Shown piece after piece: positions 1 through 7,970 of a stretch of DNA of 64,000 bases; positions within the stretch are counted from its first letter, which is position 1, and each line of letters begins with the position of its first letter. This DNA comes from Planctomycetota bacterium (GTDB taxonomy: Bacteria > Planctomycetota > Phycisphaerae > UBA1845 > UTPLA1). Under the pieces are notes generated by a model. That model saw nothing but the letters and a program-made list of their open reading frames with translations, ran no database searches and was not told the DNA's origin. A program made the translations under genes and the position numbers. The DNA is taken from NCBI GenBank assembly GCA_015654675.1, contig JAATGM010000042.1, forward strand, positions 1-64,000, in the 5' to 3' direction.

Positions 1-4
1 CCGA

Positions 5-34
5 TTGCCGACCGCCGCCACATGCGGCTACTAT
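5..34 (+). promoter_or_regulatory. possible sigma-70 type promoter for the first ferredoxin
   Basis: TTGCCG at 5-10 and TACTAT at 29-34 are separated by 18 bases and lie about 45 bases upstream of the ferredoxin start. The match to the consensus is only fair, and the region could equally be the tail of an upstream gene cut by the window edge. There is no other support. Confidence 0.2.
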
Positions 35-39
35 CAATT

Positions 40-65
40 CGATGATCGCAACGCGGCGATCATCG
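40..65 (+). promoter_or_regulatory. perfect inverted repeat next to the ferredoxin ribosome binding site
   Basis: CGATGATCGC (40-49) and GCGATCATCG (56-65) are perfect 10-base arms around a 6-base loop. The right arm touches the GAGGTG ribosome binding site (65-70) of the ferredoxin gene. In DNA this could be an operator. In mRNA it could be a hairpin that limits translation. The structure is visible; the role is inference. Confidence 0.45.
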
Positions 66-77
66 AGGTGATGCTCC

Positions 78-341
78 ATGACCCACATCATTGGCCAGAC
101 CTGCATCGGCGTGAAAGACACCGCCTGTGTGAACGTCTGTCCGGTTGATTGCATCCACCCCACCAAAGAAAACCGGGCTTTCGCCGCAGCCACCCAGCTC
201 TATATCGACCCCGAAACCTGCATCGACTGCGGATTGTGCGTCGATGAATGCCCGGTCCGTGCCATCTTTCCGCAGGACGAGTTGCCGGCCGAGTGGGCCG
301 AGTACGTCCAGATTAACGCCGACTATTTCGCGAAAAAGTGA
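78..341 (+). CDS. 4Fe-4S ferredoxin, YfhL/FdxA-like
   Basis: This 87-residue soluble ferredoxin probably carries electrons between cytoplasmic redox enzymes. It has a CxxxCP motif near residues 17-23 and a canonical CIDCGLCVDECP motif near residues 49-60. The spacing suggests one complete 4Fe-4S cluster and a second, possibly 3Fe-4S or modified, as in FdxA-type seven/eight-iron ferredoxins. The ATG at 78 is preceded by GAGGTG at 8 bases. Its stop overlaps the GTG start of the dUTPase-like gene, so the two are likely translationally coupled. A longer relative of the same family lies at 7971-8324. The specific redox partner cannot be told from the sequence. Confidence 0.9.
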   Translation: MTHIIGQTCIGVKDTACVNVCPVDCIHPTKENRAFAAATQLYIDPETCIDCGLCVDECPVRAIFPQDELPAEWAEYVQINADYFAKK

Positions 342-826
342 CTATGCTCGATCAACTCTTCGAACACCAGGCCGCCCTCAACAAACGCATCGGTTTCGAT
401 CCCGAGAAGCTGCACGCCCGGTTTGACCCGCAGCTGGCCGGCGAATGGCTGAATAACTACATCGACGCCGCATCCAACGAGTTGGAAGAGCTGCGCAACT
501 GCACCTTCTGGAAACACTGGTGCGCCGAGGCGAAGCGCGGCGAGCGCTTCAAGCTGCACGACCTTCAGAACGCCCGCGTCGAAGTGATCGACCTGCTCTT
601 CTTCTGGATCAGCATGGCCCAGTGCCTCGGCATGGACGCGCACGACGTGCTCGACCTCTACCATCAAAAGCTGCAGGTCAATCAGCGCCGCCAGGATCAG
701 AACTATTCGATGGCCGGCAAGAATGAAGCTGACAATAAAACGATAAAGCTCTCGCGCCGCGATGCCCGACCCGCCGCCGCGAAGTCCAAACCCGCCCAGC
801 GAAAAGCTCGCAGCCGTAGCAAATAA
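338..826 (+). CDS. dimeric-type dUTP diphosphatase (all-alpha NTP pyrophosphatase family)
   Basis: The 162-residue product looks like an all-alpha NTP pyrophosphohydrolase of the dUTPase_2 family, which hydrolyses dUTP to dUMP and pyrophosphate. The metal-binding pattern is visible as E48xxE51 in the helix before FWKHW and E82xxD85 in VEVIDLLFFW, as expected for the ExxE...ExxD fold. The C-terminal 35 residues are a basic, Lys/Arg/Ala-rich tail without predicted structure. The start is GTG at 338, overlapping the ferredoxin stop (GTGA); an ATG at 344 is an alternative. The substrate (dUTP or another NTP) is inferred from family resemblance. Confidence 0.75.
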   Translation: MTMLDQLFEHQAALNKRIGFDPEKLHARFDPQLAGEWLNNYIDAASNELEELRNCTFWKHWCAEAKRGERFKLHDLQNARVEVIDLLFFWISMAQCLGMDAHDVLDLYHQKLQVNQRRQDQNYSMAGKNEADNKTIKLSRRDARPAAAKSKPAQRKARSRSK

Positions 827-876
827 CCCCCGAATCCACTGATCACGTCCGCAGCGCACCGCTGCGCCCCGGCGTT

Positions 877-1530
877 TCAGCGCGCCTCCAACTTCGAAAG
901 GCGATCCCGCAACGTCTCGAGCTCCGCCTCAAGCCGTTCAACCCGCGCCGAAAGCGACGCGTCGGCCGCGGGCTCGGCGTGTGGCGCCTCCGCCGCAGAT
1001 GCCGCGACCACGGAATACTCGCGCGGCTCGTCAGCCGGATAGAACAAGTGGTCGTAGCGGACCACGCTTTTTCCCGGCTGGCGCGGCAGCTCGCGAATAA
1101 AGGCCGGCTCGCGCCCCGCCAGCGCACCCAGCAGCTCGCTCACATAGTGAATGTCTTCCAGCGGCGTCATCCGCGAGCCGTTGCCCTTCAGCTCGCCGAT
1201 CGTCTGCGGGCCGCGCAGCAGCAATTCCGCCATCAGTGCCCGCTCGCGCGTCCCCCAACCGAACCGCGCCTCAACCGCATGGATGAATCGATTTGACCGG
1301 GAATTGCGGTCCGGCGGCGCCTGTGTCACCAGTTGCAACATCTGCAGGTCGTGCACCGCCTTCGCCACATCGCCCTCCGAAAGCGACATGACCGGGTCCC
1401 GGCACGTCAGCTGATTCGCGCCGGTCACGATGGAATTGAGCGTCAGCGGGTACTGCCCCGGCGTCGTCATCGATTTCTCGATCAAGACACCCAGCACGCG
1501 ACGTAGATGTGTATTCAGCTCTGGCAGCAC
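877..1530 (-). CDS. YceH family protein (DUF480)
   Basis: This 217-residue protein matches the YceH/DUF480 family, whose fold consists of two winged-helix domains. The N-terminus (LRRVLGVLIEKSMTTPGQYP) and the TLNSIVTGANQ block are the typical family signature. The second domain contains LLLRGPQTIGEL. The last 30 residues form a heptad-rich coiled coil. The molecular role of the family is not settled, and binding of nucleic acid is only suggested by the fold. The gene is transcribed away from nuoA, and the 165 bases between them hold the nuo control region. Confidence 0.88.
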   Translation of the reverse strand: MLPELNTHLRRVLGVLIEKSMTTPGQYPLTLNSIVTGANQLTCRDPVMSLSEGDVAKAVHDLQMLQLVTQAPPDRNSRSNRFIHAVEARFGWGTRERALMAELLLRGPQTIGELKGNGSRMTPLEDIHYVSELLGALAGREPAFIRELPRQPGKSVVRYDHLFYPADEPREYSVVAASAAEAPHAEPAADASLSARVERLEAELETLRDRLSKLEAR

Positions 1531-1645
1531 GCCTCACCTCCGTTGGCTACTCCACCGCGCCGCCCAACACGTTGCGTGCAGACGCGCAACTCGCGGACCG
1601 CAAAGTCGTTATGCAACTCCTCTTCCGCCATCCGCCCGTCCGATC

Positions 1646-1651
1646 TATGAT
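1646..1651 (+). promoter_or_regulatory. possible -10 element for nuoABC
   Basis: TATGAT lies 44 bases upstream of the nuoA ATG and just upstream of a perfect palindrome at 1663-1678. No convincing -35 box is present; TTCCGC, 17 bases upstream, is a poor match. Transcription would begin near 1658. Confidence 0.35.
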
Positions 1652-1662
1652 ATGACCTACTT

Positions 1663-1678
1663 CGTGAAAGTTTTCACG
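1663..1678 (+). promoter_or_regulatory. GTGAAA-TTTCAC palindrome, Rex-like operator of nuoABC
   Basis: CGTGAAA (1663-1669) and TTTCACG (1672-1678) are perfect 7-base arms around two central bases, 17 bases before the nuoA start and just downstream of a possible -10 box. Known Rex sites follow the pattern TTGTGAANNNNTTCACAA, and Rex commonly represses respiratory NADH dehydrogenase genes when NADH is high. The match to the core of that pattern plus the position suggests a Rex-type redox switch. The factor itself is not in the window. Confidence 0.45.
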
Positions 1679-1695
1679 ACCCCGGGAATCTGAAA

Positions 1696-2142
1696 ATGAC
1701 TTCGCTCGCCCAATCCGCCGGCTCGCTTTCGCCCGGCTTCGGCCCCATTCTCTTCCTGCTCATTGTCGCGCTCGGACTCGCCGCCGCGATCATGCTCATC
1801 TCGCACATCCCGTTCAAGCTTCGCCGGACCGGCCGCGTCAAGGAAACAACCTACGAATCTGGAATGCCCCCCATCGGTGATGCTCGCCGACGGTTCAATG
1901 TCCGCTTCTACCTGGTGGCCATGCTCTTTCTGCTCTTCGATGTCGAGCTGGTCTTCATGTATCCATGGGCGGTCGTCTTCTTCCGCACGGCCAAGACCGG
2001 CGCGTCCACTGATTGGGCAATCCCCTTCATCGGAAACGCCGGGTTGACCGGCTTTCTCTTCGCCGAAATGGCCGTGTTCTTTGCCATACTGCTGATCGGA
2101 TATGTCTACGCTTGGCGAAAGGGCGTCTTTCGCTGGGAATAG
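1696..2142 (+). CDS. nuoA: NADH-quinone oxidoreductase subunit A
   Basis: The 148-residue product is the NuoA membrane subunit of respiratory complex I. Three membrane helices are visible, near residues 15-36, 70-96 and 116-138. The conserved YESGMPP loop (E54) follows the first helix, and the second helix carries the acidic FDVELVF motif (D82, E84). It is the first gene of a nuoA-nuoB-nuoC set and starts 24 bases before nuoB. The start ATG lies just downstream of the Rex-like palindrome. Length and motifs agree with the family. Confidence 0.95.
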   Translation: MTSLAQSAGSLSPGFGPILFLLIVALGLAAAIMLISHIPFKLRRTGRVKETTYESGMPPIGDARRRFNVRFYLVAMLFLLFDVELVFMYPWAVVFFRTAKTGASTDWAIPFIGNAGLTGFLFAEMAVFFAILLIGYVYAWRKGVFRWE

Positions 2143-2166
2143 TTCCGGCGGGCGTCGAGACAACAG

Positions 2167-2763
2167 ATGCTGAAGCACGAATACAACCCGCACTCCACCT
2201 CGAACGACGACGTCGTTACCACGCGCCTCGACAAACTCGTCAATTTCTTCAGCAACACCGGTCCGGCCTGGGCCCGCAAAAACTCGCTCTGGCCGTTGCC
2301 CTTTGCCACGGCCTGCTGCGGCATCGAACTGATGGCCACCGGAGCCAGCCGCTACGACATCGGCCGCTTCGGCGCCGAGGCCATGCGGTTCAGCCCGCGT
2401 CAGAGCGACCTGCTCATCTGCGCCGGCCGCGTGGCGATCAAAATGATGCCCGTCCTGCAGCGCATCTATCAGCAGATGACCGAGCCGAAGTGGGTCATCT
2501 CGATGGGCGCCTGCGCCTCAACCGGCGGCGTCTTCGACACATACGCGGTGGTGCAGGGCGTCGATCAATTCCTTCCAGTTGATGTTTACGTGCCCGGATG
2601 CCCACCCCGGCCCGAAACGCTGATAGAAGGCGTAATGGCCATCCAGCGCATGCTCGACAGCGGCGAACTCAAGAACAGCGCCGAACGCGGCCGCGGCCTG
2701 CGCATGGTCGTCGAGCCGCTCGTTCAGGTCGCCGTCCCCAATTCCGCCGCGGAGCTTCGCTAA
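2167..2763 (+). CDS. nuoB: NADH-quinone oxidoreductase subunit B
   Basis: The 198-residue NuoB subunit sits in the hydrophilic arm of complex I and ligates cluster N2, the last iron-sulfur cluster before quinone. The N2 ligand pattern is intact: adjacent cysteines in [10 protein letters not shown], a cysteine in [10 protein letters not shown] and one in VPGCPPRPE. An arginine-rich [10 protein letters not shown] block matches the family. Length is usual for NuoB. The gene lies 24 bases after nuoA and five bases before nuoC, so the three are very probably cotranscribed. Confidence 0.96.
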   Translation: MLKHEYNPHSTSNDDVVTTRLDKLVNFFSNTGPAWARKNSLWPLPFATACCGIELMATGASRYDIGRFGAEAMRFSPRQSDLLICAGRVAIKMMPVLQRIYQQMTEPKWVISMGACASTGGVFDTYAVVQGVDQFLPVDVYVPGCPPRPETLIEGVMAIQRMLDSGELKNSAERGRGLRMVVEPLVQVAVPNSAAELR

Positions 2764-2768
2764 GCACC

Positions 2769-3302
2769 ATGGCCACTCAACAGGAAATTATCGACATCCT
2801 CGCACAGCGATTTGGCGATATCGACTTCGCCCCAGCTCCGCTCCTGCTGCGTGGCAAGCTGGCCGGCCGCCAGATGCACGTGCGCGTGCCGGCCGGTCGC
2901 CTGATCGAAGTCCTGACCTATCTTCGCGACGAGCCGCGCTGCCGGTTTGAGCAACTCATCGACCTGACCTGCGTCGATTACCTCAACTTCCCGGACGCAA
3001 CGGATCGCTTCGGCGTCATCTACTCGCTCCTCTCACTGACGCACAATCACCGCATCTGGCTGAAGTGCTTTGTCAACGATCCCAATCCGACGGTCCCGAC
3101 CGCCACAAAGATCTGGAAGGGCGCCGAATGGATGGAGCGCGAGGTCTTCGACATGTTCGGCGTCCGCTTCGAAGGACATCCCGACCTCCGCCGCATCCTG
3201 ACCTGGGACAGCTTCGAAGCCCATCCGCTCCGCAAGGACTATCCGCTCCGCGGCAAGGGCGAGCGCGAGAATTACGAAGTCATCTCCCGCGACAGCGCCT
3301 AA
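2769..3302 (+). CDS. nuoC: NADH-quinone oxidoreductase subunit C
   Basis: The 177-residue product is the stand-alone NuoC (30 kDa) subunit of the complex I hydrophilic arm, not fused to NuoD. The family signature WMEREVFDMFGVRFEGHPDL is near residue 122, followed by RRILTWDSFEAHPLRKDYPL. I chose the ATG at 2769, five bases after the nuoB stop, although the frame is open upstream. No nuoD or later subunit follows: the next gene is convergent and unrelated. The remaining complex I genes must therefore be elsewhere. Confidence 0.95.
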   Translation: MATQQEIIDILAQRFGDIDFAPAPLLLRGKLAGRQMHVRVPAGRLIEVLTYLRDEPRCRFEQLIDLTCVDYLNFPDATDRFGVIYSLLSLTHNHRIWLKCFVNDPNPTVPTATKIWKGAEWMEREVFDMFGVRFEGHPDLRRILTWDSFEAHPLRKDYPLRGKGERENYEVISRDSA

Positions 3303-4165
3303 TCAAACATCTCTCCGACGAATCCCTGAACGTCTCGCCCATCCACGACGCCATCGTCATTCATGTCGCCCCGCAAGATATCGCAACCCTGATGCGTCGC
3401 GACATAGGCCGACGGATTGACCGCCGCCTGAATGAATGCCACTCGATCGGCGGCGTCAAAAAATGTTCCGTTGCAATCCATGTCGCCCTTCACAACCGGC
3501 GAAACAAGCGTCGATTCGGCGACCGTAATCGCCGTCTGAAACAGCTCGTCGTCGATCTCCACGCCCTTGCCGAGCAATAGATAGAAAGTCTCCGAACTCG
3601 CAAGCGATGTACTTCTAAGACTAAGAGGGATCGCATACACGCCCGCCGGGCCGTCGCTCGCGCTCACTCCGTCGCCAAGCAGCGTGTACGACAAATGCGA
3701 ATGATCCCCGATGCCATGAAACGTAAAGAACGCAAACCCACCGACAGGGCCGGCAGCCGTCGCGCGAACTTCGCTGCCGAGCGAGATCGCCAGTTGAGGA
3801 ATCGGCCCCGGCTGCGGCGGCCCAAACATGATCTGGGTAGTGATGTAACTGCCGCTTGATTCATCGAAATACAGCGCCGGCCCATCGATATCGAATGCGA
3901 ACGTCGTCTCGCCGACGACGTCCCCACCCGTCCTCCGCACCTCATAGCCGGGGAAATCAGTCGTGAAGATCCCGCCAAGGTCCTCCAACTCCGTCGCAAA
4001 CACGCGCGATGGCGTGTAGGTGCTGGGACTCGCATCGTTGTCGCTCGTAAACGTCGTGATCCGCCCGCCAACATTCCCGATCCACACCCGTGGACCGACA
4101 TGCGCCTCAACCGGCGCGACCCAAAGAGTGACGAAAAGACAAACACTTAGAAATGCGGAACGCAT
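3299..4165 (-). CDS. secreted protein with C-terminal dockerin-like repeats
   Basis: The 288-residue protein has an N-terminal signal peptide (cleavage likely after VEA near residue 21) and a beta-rich, Gly/Thr/Ser-rich body of unknown function. Residues 226-288 hold two EF-hand-like dockerin type repeats, beginning GDMDCNGTFFDAADR and GDMNDDGVVDGRDVQGF. Dockerin-like endings of this kind are frequent in planctomycete secreted proteins and may bind calcium and anchor proteins to one another. The gene is convergent with nuoC and overlaps its stop by four bases. I do not recognise the main domain. Confidence 0.75.
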   Translation of the reverse strand: MRSAFLSVCLFVTLWVAPVEAHVGPRVWIGNVGGRITTFTSDNDASPSTYTPSRVFATELEDLGGIFTTDFPGYEVRRTGGDVVGETTFAFDIDGPALYFDESSGSYITTQIMFGPPQPGPIPQLAISLGSEVRATAAGPVGGFAFFTFHGIGDHSHLSYTLLGDGVSASDGPAGVYAIPLSLRSTSLASSETFYLLLGKGVEIDDELFQTAITVAESTLVSPVVKGDMDCNGTFFDAADRVAFIQAAVNPSAYVATHQGCDILRGDMNDDGVVDGRDVQGFVGEMFD

Positions 4166-4195
4166 ATTCCCTCTCCAGTAAAGGCCCGGCTCGAA

Positions 4196-4903
4196 TCAGT
4201 GCGTCCAGAGCCCGGGATCAAATAGGTTGTTTGTCGGATTCGTGTAAACCTGCCGGATGGGCTGCGACTCGGCATGCCCATCCAGATAGCTGAAGTTCAG
4301 CACCGAATCCCATGATTGTGCCTGCCCGCCATGCCGGCCGAGCGGCAACTGTTTATCGATCAGCGAAATCGTGATCTGCGGCGCAACGGCCAGATAGAAA
4401 TCCTGAACGTGGACATGATCGCTGCCCGCGTACGATCCTTTTTCCGCCAATTCGACGAGATGAATCACATTCGATGATCGAACGACCTGCGTAAGCTTCC
4501 GGATCGGCTCAACGCCGAACGGAGCATGGGTGGGTGAGACATAGTTATTGATGGCGTAACTGGTCGTCCGCAGGCGGGGCGGATCCATGCCCGGAAGCGG
4601 TTCCGAATAGTACGGACTCGTGTCCGATGGACATCGCCGCACCGCCGCCGTCCCGCCATAAGGCGCAAGCGGCGCCATCCACGACCCCTGCTCGCTGCCG
4701 TCACCGGCCGCGAGAATGAGGTCCTCGTGGCTGGTTGCGTAGGAAACCTGGGCCACTTCCAGTTGCCGGATGTTCGACAAACACCGCGTCCGAATCGCGA
4801 TCTGCCGCGCCTTTGAAAGCGACGGAAGCAGAATTGCAATCAGCGACCCGATGATGGCGACGGAAACCAGCAGCTCAATGAGCGTAAAGCCGCGCCGAGA
4901 CAT
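4196..4903 (-). CDS. prepilin-like protein with N-terminal methylation domain and DGH ending
   Basis: The 235-residue protein begins with a type IV pilin/type II secretion leader: SRRGFTLIELLVSVAIIGSL gives the GFTLIE cleavage and methylation site followed by a hydrophobic helix. The C-terminus has LGRHGG and, 18 residues after the His, FSYLDGHAES, resembling the H-x-DG pseudopilins that planctomycetes carry in many copies but with a longer spacer. The ATG at 4903 is preceded by GGAGGG at 4 bases; the open frame extends upstream to 5017 but is not needed. Its pilus or secretion partner is not in the window. Confidence 0.82.
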   Translation of the reverse strand: MSRRGFTLIELLVSVAIIGSLIAILLPSLSKARQIAIRTRCLSNIRQLEVAQVSYATSHEDLILAAGDGSEQGSWMAPLAPYGGTAAVRRCPSDTSPYYSEPLPGMDPPRLRTTSYAINNYVSPTHAPFGVEPIRKLTQVVRSSNVIHLVELAEKGSYAGSDHVHVQDFYLAVAPQITISLIDKQLPLGRHGGQAQSWDSVLNFSYLDGHAESQPIRQVYTNPTNNLFDPGLWTH

Positions 4904-4958
4904 ATACCCTCCGCTGAACACCAGAGGTTCGTCATCAAAACCAAAACTATGGAGATGT

Positions 4959-5423
4959 TTAGCAGTCCCGCGGAGGGGGATGGTCCGGCAGGAGTGACTC
5001 AGACTTGGGAATTGCAACCGACAAAACGGCCGGCCGCGACGGATTCACGAACAACCGCGGCTCGAACCGTGCAAACGGAACGATCCAGAACGATGCTTTC
5101 ACGAACTGGAAATCTGTTCCACCCGAGCAACCGGGCGAACGAATCGAAAGGGCGACAGACGTTTGAGCTTCATCATGATGTGAGCAGCATCCGCCCTTCG
5201 CGAGCGTCGCAGCCGCCCGAATCTCTTTCTTGTCGCAGCAGCAACTCGTCCGGCACATCTCCGCCGAGACGCATCCGCACAAGTGCGCCTTGCAGGGAAA
5301 CCACTCATCCGAGTAGGCCGGAGCCGGGTGCGGACGCTGCACAACCAGAACGATGCCGCTCGACGCAAGCACCGTCGCAACGACCAGACCAAGAGCCAGA
5401 CTTCGTCGAACCAGGCGAATCAT
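4959..5423 (-). CDS. cysteine-rich exported protein of unknown function
   Basis: The 154-residue protein has a positively charged N-terminus and one hydrophobic helix (about residues 9-28), so it is exported or membrane-anchored. Residues 44-66 contain CKAHLCGCVSAEMCRTSCCC and, further on, GGCCSHHDEA; together they give ten cysteines and nearby histidines that could bind metal. I recall a similar CGCxxxxxC...CCC pattern in short planctomycete proteins of unknown function. The C-terminal half has no recognisable domain. A role in copper, zinc or mercury binding is a guess. Confidence 0.55.
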   Translation of the reverse strand: MIRLVRRSLALGLVVATVLASSGIVLVVQRPHPAPAYSDEWFPCKAHLCGCVSAEMCRTSCCCDKKEIRAAATLAKGGCCSHHDEAQTSVALSIRSPGCSGGTDFQFVKASFWIVPFARFEPRLFVNPSRPAVLSVAIPKSESLLPDHPPPRDC

Positions 5424-5472
5424 TCAGGCCACTCGGGAACAGAGCATCAGACTAGCCCGTCCACTCGTGCTG

Positions 5473-6429
5473 TCAACGCGGCGTGCCATCGCCCCCCAGC
5501 AGCATCTCGGCCGCCCCCTCCACCACTCCCCCGAGTTCGGTATCTGCGGCCAGATCAATCCACTGCGGCTCGCGAATGCGTCGAAACCATGTCCGCTGGT
5601 GTTTCGCCAGCCGTCGCGTGTTGATCTTGATCGCCTCGACCGCCTCATCCAGCGTGCACCGGCCGCGCAGATGTTCGATGATCTCCGAATAGCCCACCGC
5701 CGCACCCGCCTGCTCCGAGAGCCCGCTCGGTTCCGCCAGCAGGCCACGAACTTCATCCACCAGCCCGGCCGCCATCATCACCTTCACCCGCGCATTAATC
5801 CGATGCGACTGATCCTCGCGCTCACGCCGCAAGCCCAACGCACGGAATGAGTATCGCGGCGGCCCAGCCCACTGCCGCTGCTGCTCAGAAATGGGTCGGC
5901 CCGTGATTTCGAACACCTCCAGCGCCCGCTCGATCCGCCGCAGATCATTGGGATGAATCCGCTCCGCGGCAGCCGGATCGACCCGCGCCAACTCCGCATG
6001 CAGCGCGGCCGTGCCCTCCTGGGTCGCCTGTTCCCGGATGCGTTCCCGGATCGCCGCATCGGCTGAAGGCCCGTCGAACAGGCCATACAAGAGCCCCATC
6101 AAGTAAAGCGGTGTGCCCGCCACCGCCAGAATCGACCGGCCGCGACTCCCAGCTTCGGCGACAGCCCGGTCGGCCGCCTCCACAAACCTCGCCACGCTGA
6201 ACGCCTCGTTCGGCTCGGCCACGTCCACCAGGTGATGCCGCACGCGTGCCTGCTCCGCCGCGCTCGGCTTGGCCGTACCGACATCCATCCGCCGATATAC
6301 CTGCATCGAGTCAACGCTGAGGATTTCCGCCCCAAGCCGCTCCGCCAGCGGCAGCGCAAGCTCGGACTTGCCGGCCGCCGTGCAACCGAGCAAAACATAC
6401 AACTGGCAGCCCGTTGATTCTCGCGGCAT
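5473..6429 (-). CDS. miaA: tRNA dimethylallyltransferase
   Basis: MiaA transfers a dimethylallyl group to N6 of A37 in tRNAs that read UNN codons. The 318-residue product shows the P-loop GCTAAGKSELA near residue 15, the substrate loop SVDSMQVYRRMDVGTAKPS, VAGTPLYLMGLL and the C-terminal INTRRLAKHQRTWFRR block, all typical. The P-loop begins GC instead of the usual GP, a mild variant. I chose the ATG at 6429, preceded by GAGAGG, rather than the longer frame to 6471. It is divergent from the lipoprotein gene at 6493. Confidence 0.93.
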   Translation of the reverse strand: MPRESTGCQLYVLLGCTAAGKSELALPLAERLGAEILSVDSMQVYRRMDVGTAKPSAAEQARVRHHLVDVAEPNEAFSVARFVEAADRAVAEAGSRGRSILAVAGTPLYLMGLLYGLFDGPSADAAIRERIREQATQEGTAALHAELARVDPAAAERIHPNDLRRIERALEVFEITGRPISEQQRQWAGPPRYSFRALGLRREREDQSHRINARVKVMMAAGLVDEVRGLLAEPSGLSEQAGAAVGYSEIIEHLRGRCTLDEAVEAIKINTRRLAKHQRTWFRRIREPQWIDLAADTELGGVVEGAAEMLLGGDGTPR

Positions 6430-6492
6430 AATCCTCTCGTTCACGCGGCAACGGTCGCGACAGCCGGCCACCCGACAGGAGACGATAATATC

Positions 6493-6777
6493 ATGCGTCG
6501 ATTGCCCTTCGCAGCCACCGTCGTGCTTGGATTGCTGGTCCTTTCCTCATGCGTCAACGTCAAAGCCCCCGAAAACATCGACATCGGTAGCGGCGGCGGG
6601 CGGTCCTACTCGAACAGTTCGCGCAATCCGAACCCACAGACGCTCGACGAGGCCAAGGCCGAGCTGAATAAGGCCTACGCCCGAATCGACTACCTCGAAA
6701 AGAAGAACGCCGATCTCGAGCAGGACAAGCAGAAGTACAAAGACAAATACAAGCAAGCCAAGAAACAATCCGATTAA
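6493..6777 (+). CDS. small coiled-coil lipoprotein
   Basis: The 94-residue protein has a signal peptide with a lipobox VLSSC (Cys20), so it is predicted to be lipid-anchored. After a Gly/Ser/Asn-rich linker, residues 52-94 form a highly charged helix with heptad spacing (LNKAYARIDYLEKKNADLEQ and onward), a likely coiled coil, as in Lpp-like or structural lipoproteins. ATG 6493 lies 63 bases from the divergent miaA start. It may have a structural role in the cell envelope; function unknown. Confidence 0.7.
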   Translation: MRRLPFAATVVLGLLVLSSCVNVKAPENIDIGSGGGRSYSNSSRNPNPQTLDEAKAELNKAYARIDYLEKKNADLEQDKQKYKDKYKQAKKQSD

Positions 6778-6835
6778 ATTCCCCTCGACCCCGCATCCCC
6801 AGCACGCGCGGCGTGATCTGCTGCGAATACGCGAC

Positions 6836-7861
6836 ATGACCCCGCGCACCCGCAAACATCTCGGCACGGCTATCCGGCTCACCATTTGTGCCGCGATGGT
6901 GACGTGGGTCGCATCACAGCTCAAATGGACCGATGTTCGCAGTGCGATCGCAAACGCTGATTGGCGCTGGCTCGCCGGCTCGTTAATCACGCTCGCCCCC
7001 GTCAATTTCGCCATGGCACTGCGCCTTCAGTGGCTGCTTGGCGCAAACAATATCCCGATCACGTTCGCGCGCTCAGTGGGAATCACCTTCGCCGGCGCCT
7101 TCGCCAATTTCGTCCTCCCTGGCCAGACCGGTGGTGATGTGCTGAAGGCCGTCTTCATCGCCCGCGACACCGACCGACGCCACGAAGCCGCGACGGTGGT
7201 CCTATTCGATCGCGCCCTCGGACTCGCCTGCATCGTCATGCTCTCCGGAGCGATGCTGCTGGCCAACTGGCACGATCCCGCCCTGAAGAAGTGGGGCCGC
7301 CCTATGGGCATTGCCTTCGCTGCAATGATCGCCCCCGCCTTCCTCTACTTCTCGCTCTGGTTCCGCCGTCTCATCCGCTGGGACTGGATGTTGACCAAGC
7401 TCCCGCTCGGGCAGCACCTTCGCCGAATCGACGATGCCATTCTGATCTACCGCCAACATCCGGACGTCATCTTCCGATGCATGCTGGTCACGTGGCTGCT
7501 CCAGGCCGTCGCCATCCTCGCAACCCTTCAAGTCGGACGCGCCATCGGCATGGCCGGCGTTTCGAATGTGTACACCTTTAAGATGTATTACCTCTACGTC
7601 CCGCTCTGCTGGATGGCCGGCGCGTTGCCGATCTCGCCGCAAGGGCTGGGCGTCGTCGAAGCGGCATACGACGAATTGCTGCACAAAGTTGCCGGGTTCG
7701 GCACGTCGAGCAGCGCCGTCATTCTGTCGCTCCTCATCCGCCTCGAATACCTCCTTTGGGCGTTGCCCGGACTCGCCTACTACCTCAAAATGGGCGGACG
7801 AAAGCCGGGCAAAGCCGACCTGGCGACACCTCCTGTCGCCTCCGATCGAGTCGCTCCTTAG
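6836..7861 (+). CDS. YbhN/UPF0104 family membrane protein (LPG synthase transmembrane-like)
   Basis: The 341-residue integral membrane protein has about eight hydrophobic segments. It matches the flippase-like domain found in lysylphosphatidylglycerol synthase and in YbhN. The signature FANFVLPGQTGGDVLKA (about residues 92-108) and the later SPQGLGVVEAAYDELL block are characteristic of that family. No aminoacyl-transferase domain is attached, so it is not a full MprF. A role in lipid or glycolipid translocation is inferred from the family. Confidence 0.85.
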   Translation: MTPRTRKHLGTAIRLTICAAMVTWVASQLKWTDVRSAIANADWRWLAGSLITLAPVNFAMALRLQWLLGANNIPITFARSVGITFAGAFANFVLPGQTGGDVLKAVFIARDTDRRHEAATVVLFDRALGLACIVMLSGAMLLANWHDPALKKWGRPMGIAFAAMIAPAFLYFSLWFRRLIRWDWMLTKLPLGQHLRRIDDAILIYRQHPDVIFRCMLVTWLLQAVAILATLQVGRAIGMAGVSNVYTFKMYYLYVPLCWMAGALPISPQGLGVVEAAYDELLHKVAGFGTSSSAVILSLLIRLEYLLWALPGLAYYLKMGGRKPGKADLATPPVASDRVAP

Positions 7862-7970
7862 CCCGTTTCGGAGTGGATGGTGAATCCCCGCTGAGTCGAT
7901 ATAGTAGCCGGGCCCGATGGGCCCGCGGGTCGGACGAGGACGTCCGAAGCGAAGTGAAGGGAGCTCGAAA

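Noticed and set aside
1-77. possible end of an upstream gene at the window start
   Set aside because: All three frames are open for only short distances and none has a recognisable domain, so I did not call it.
323-859. long minus-strand frame opposite the dUTPase gene
   Set aside because: It is the complement of the plus-strand coding region with shadow composition and no start signal or domain.
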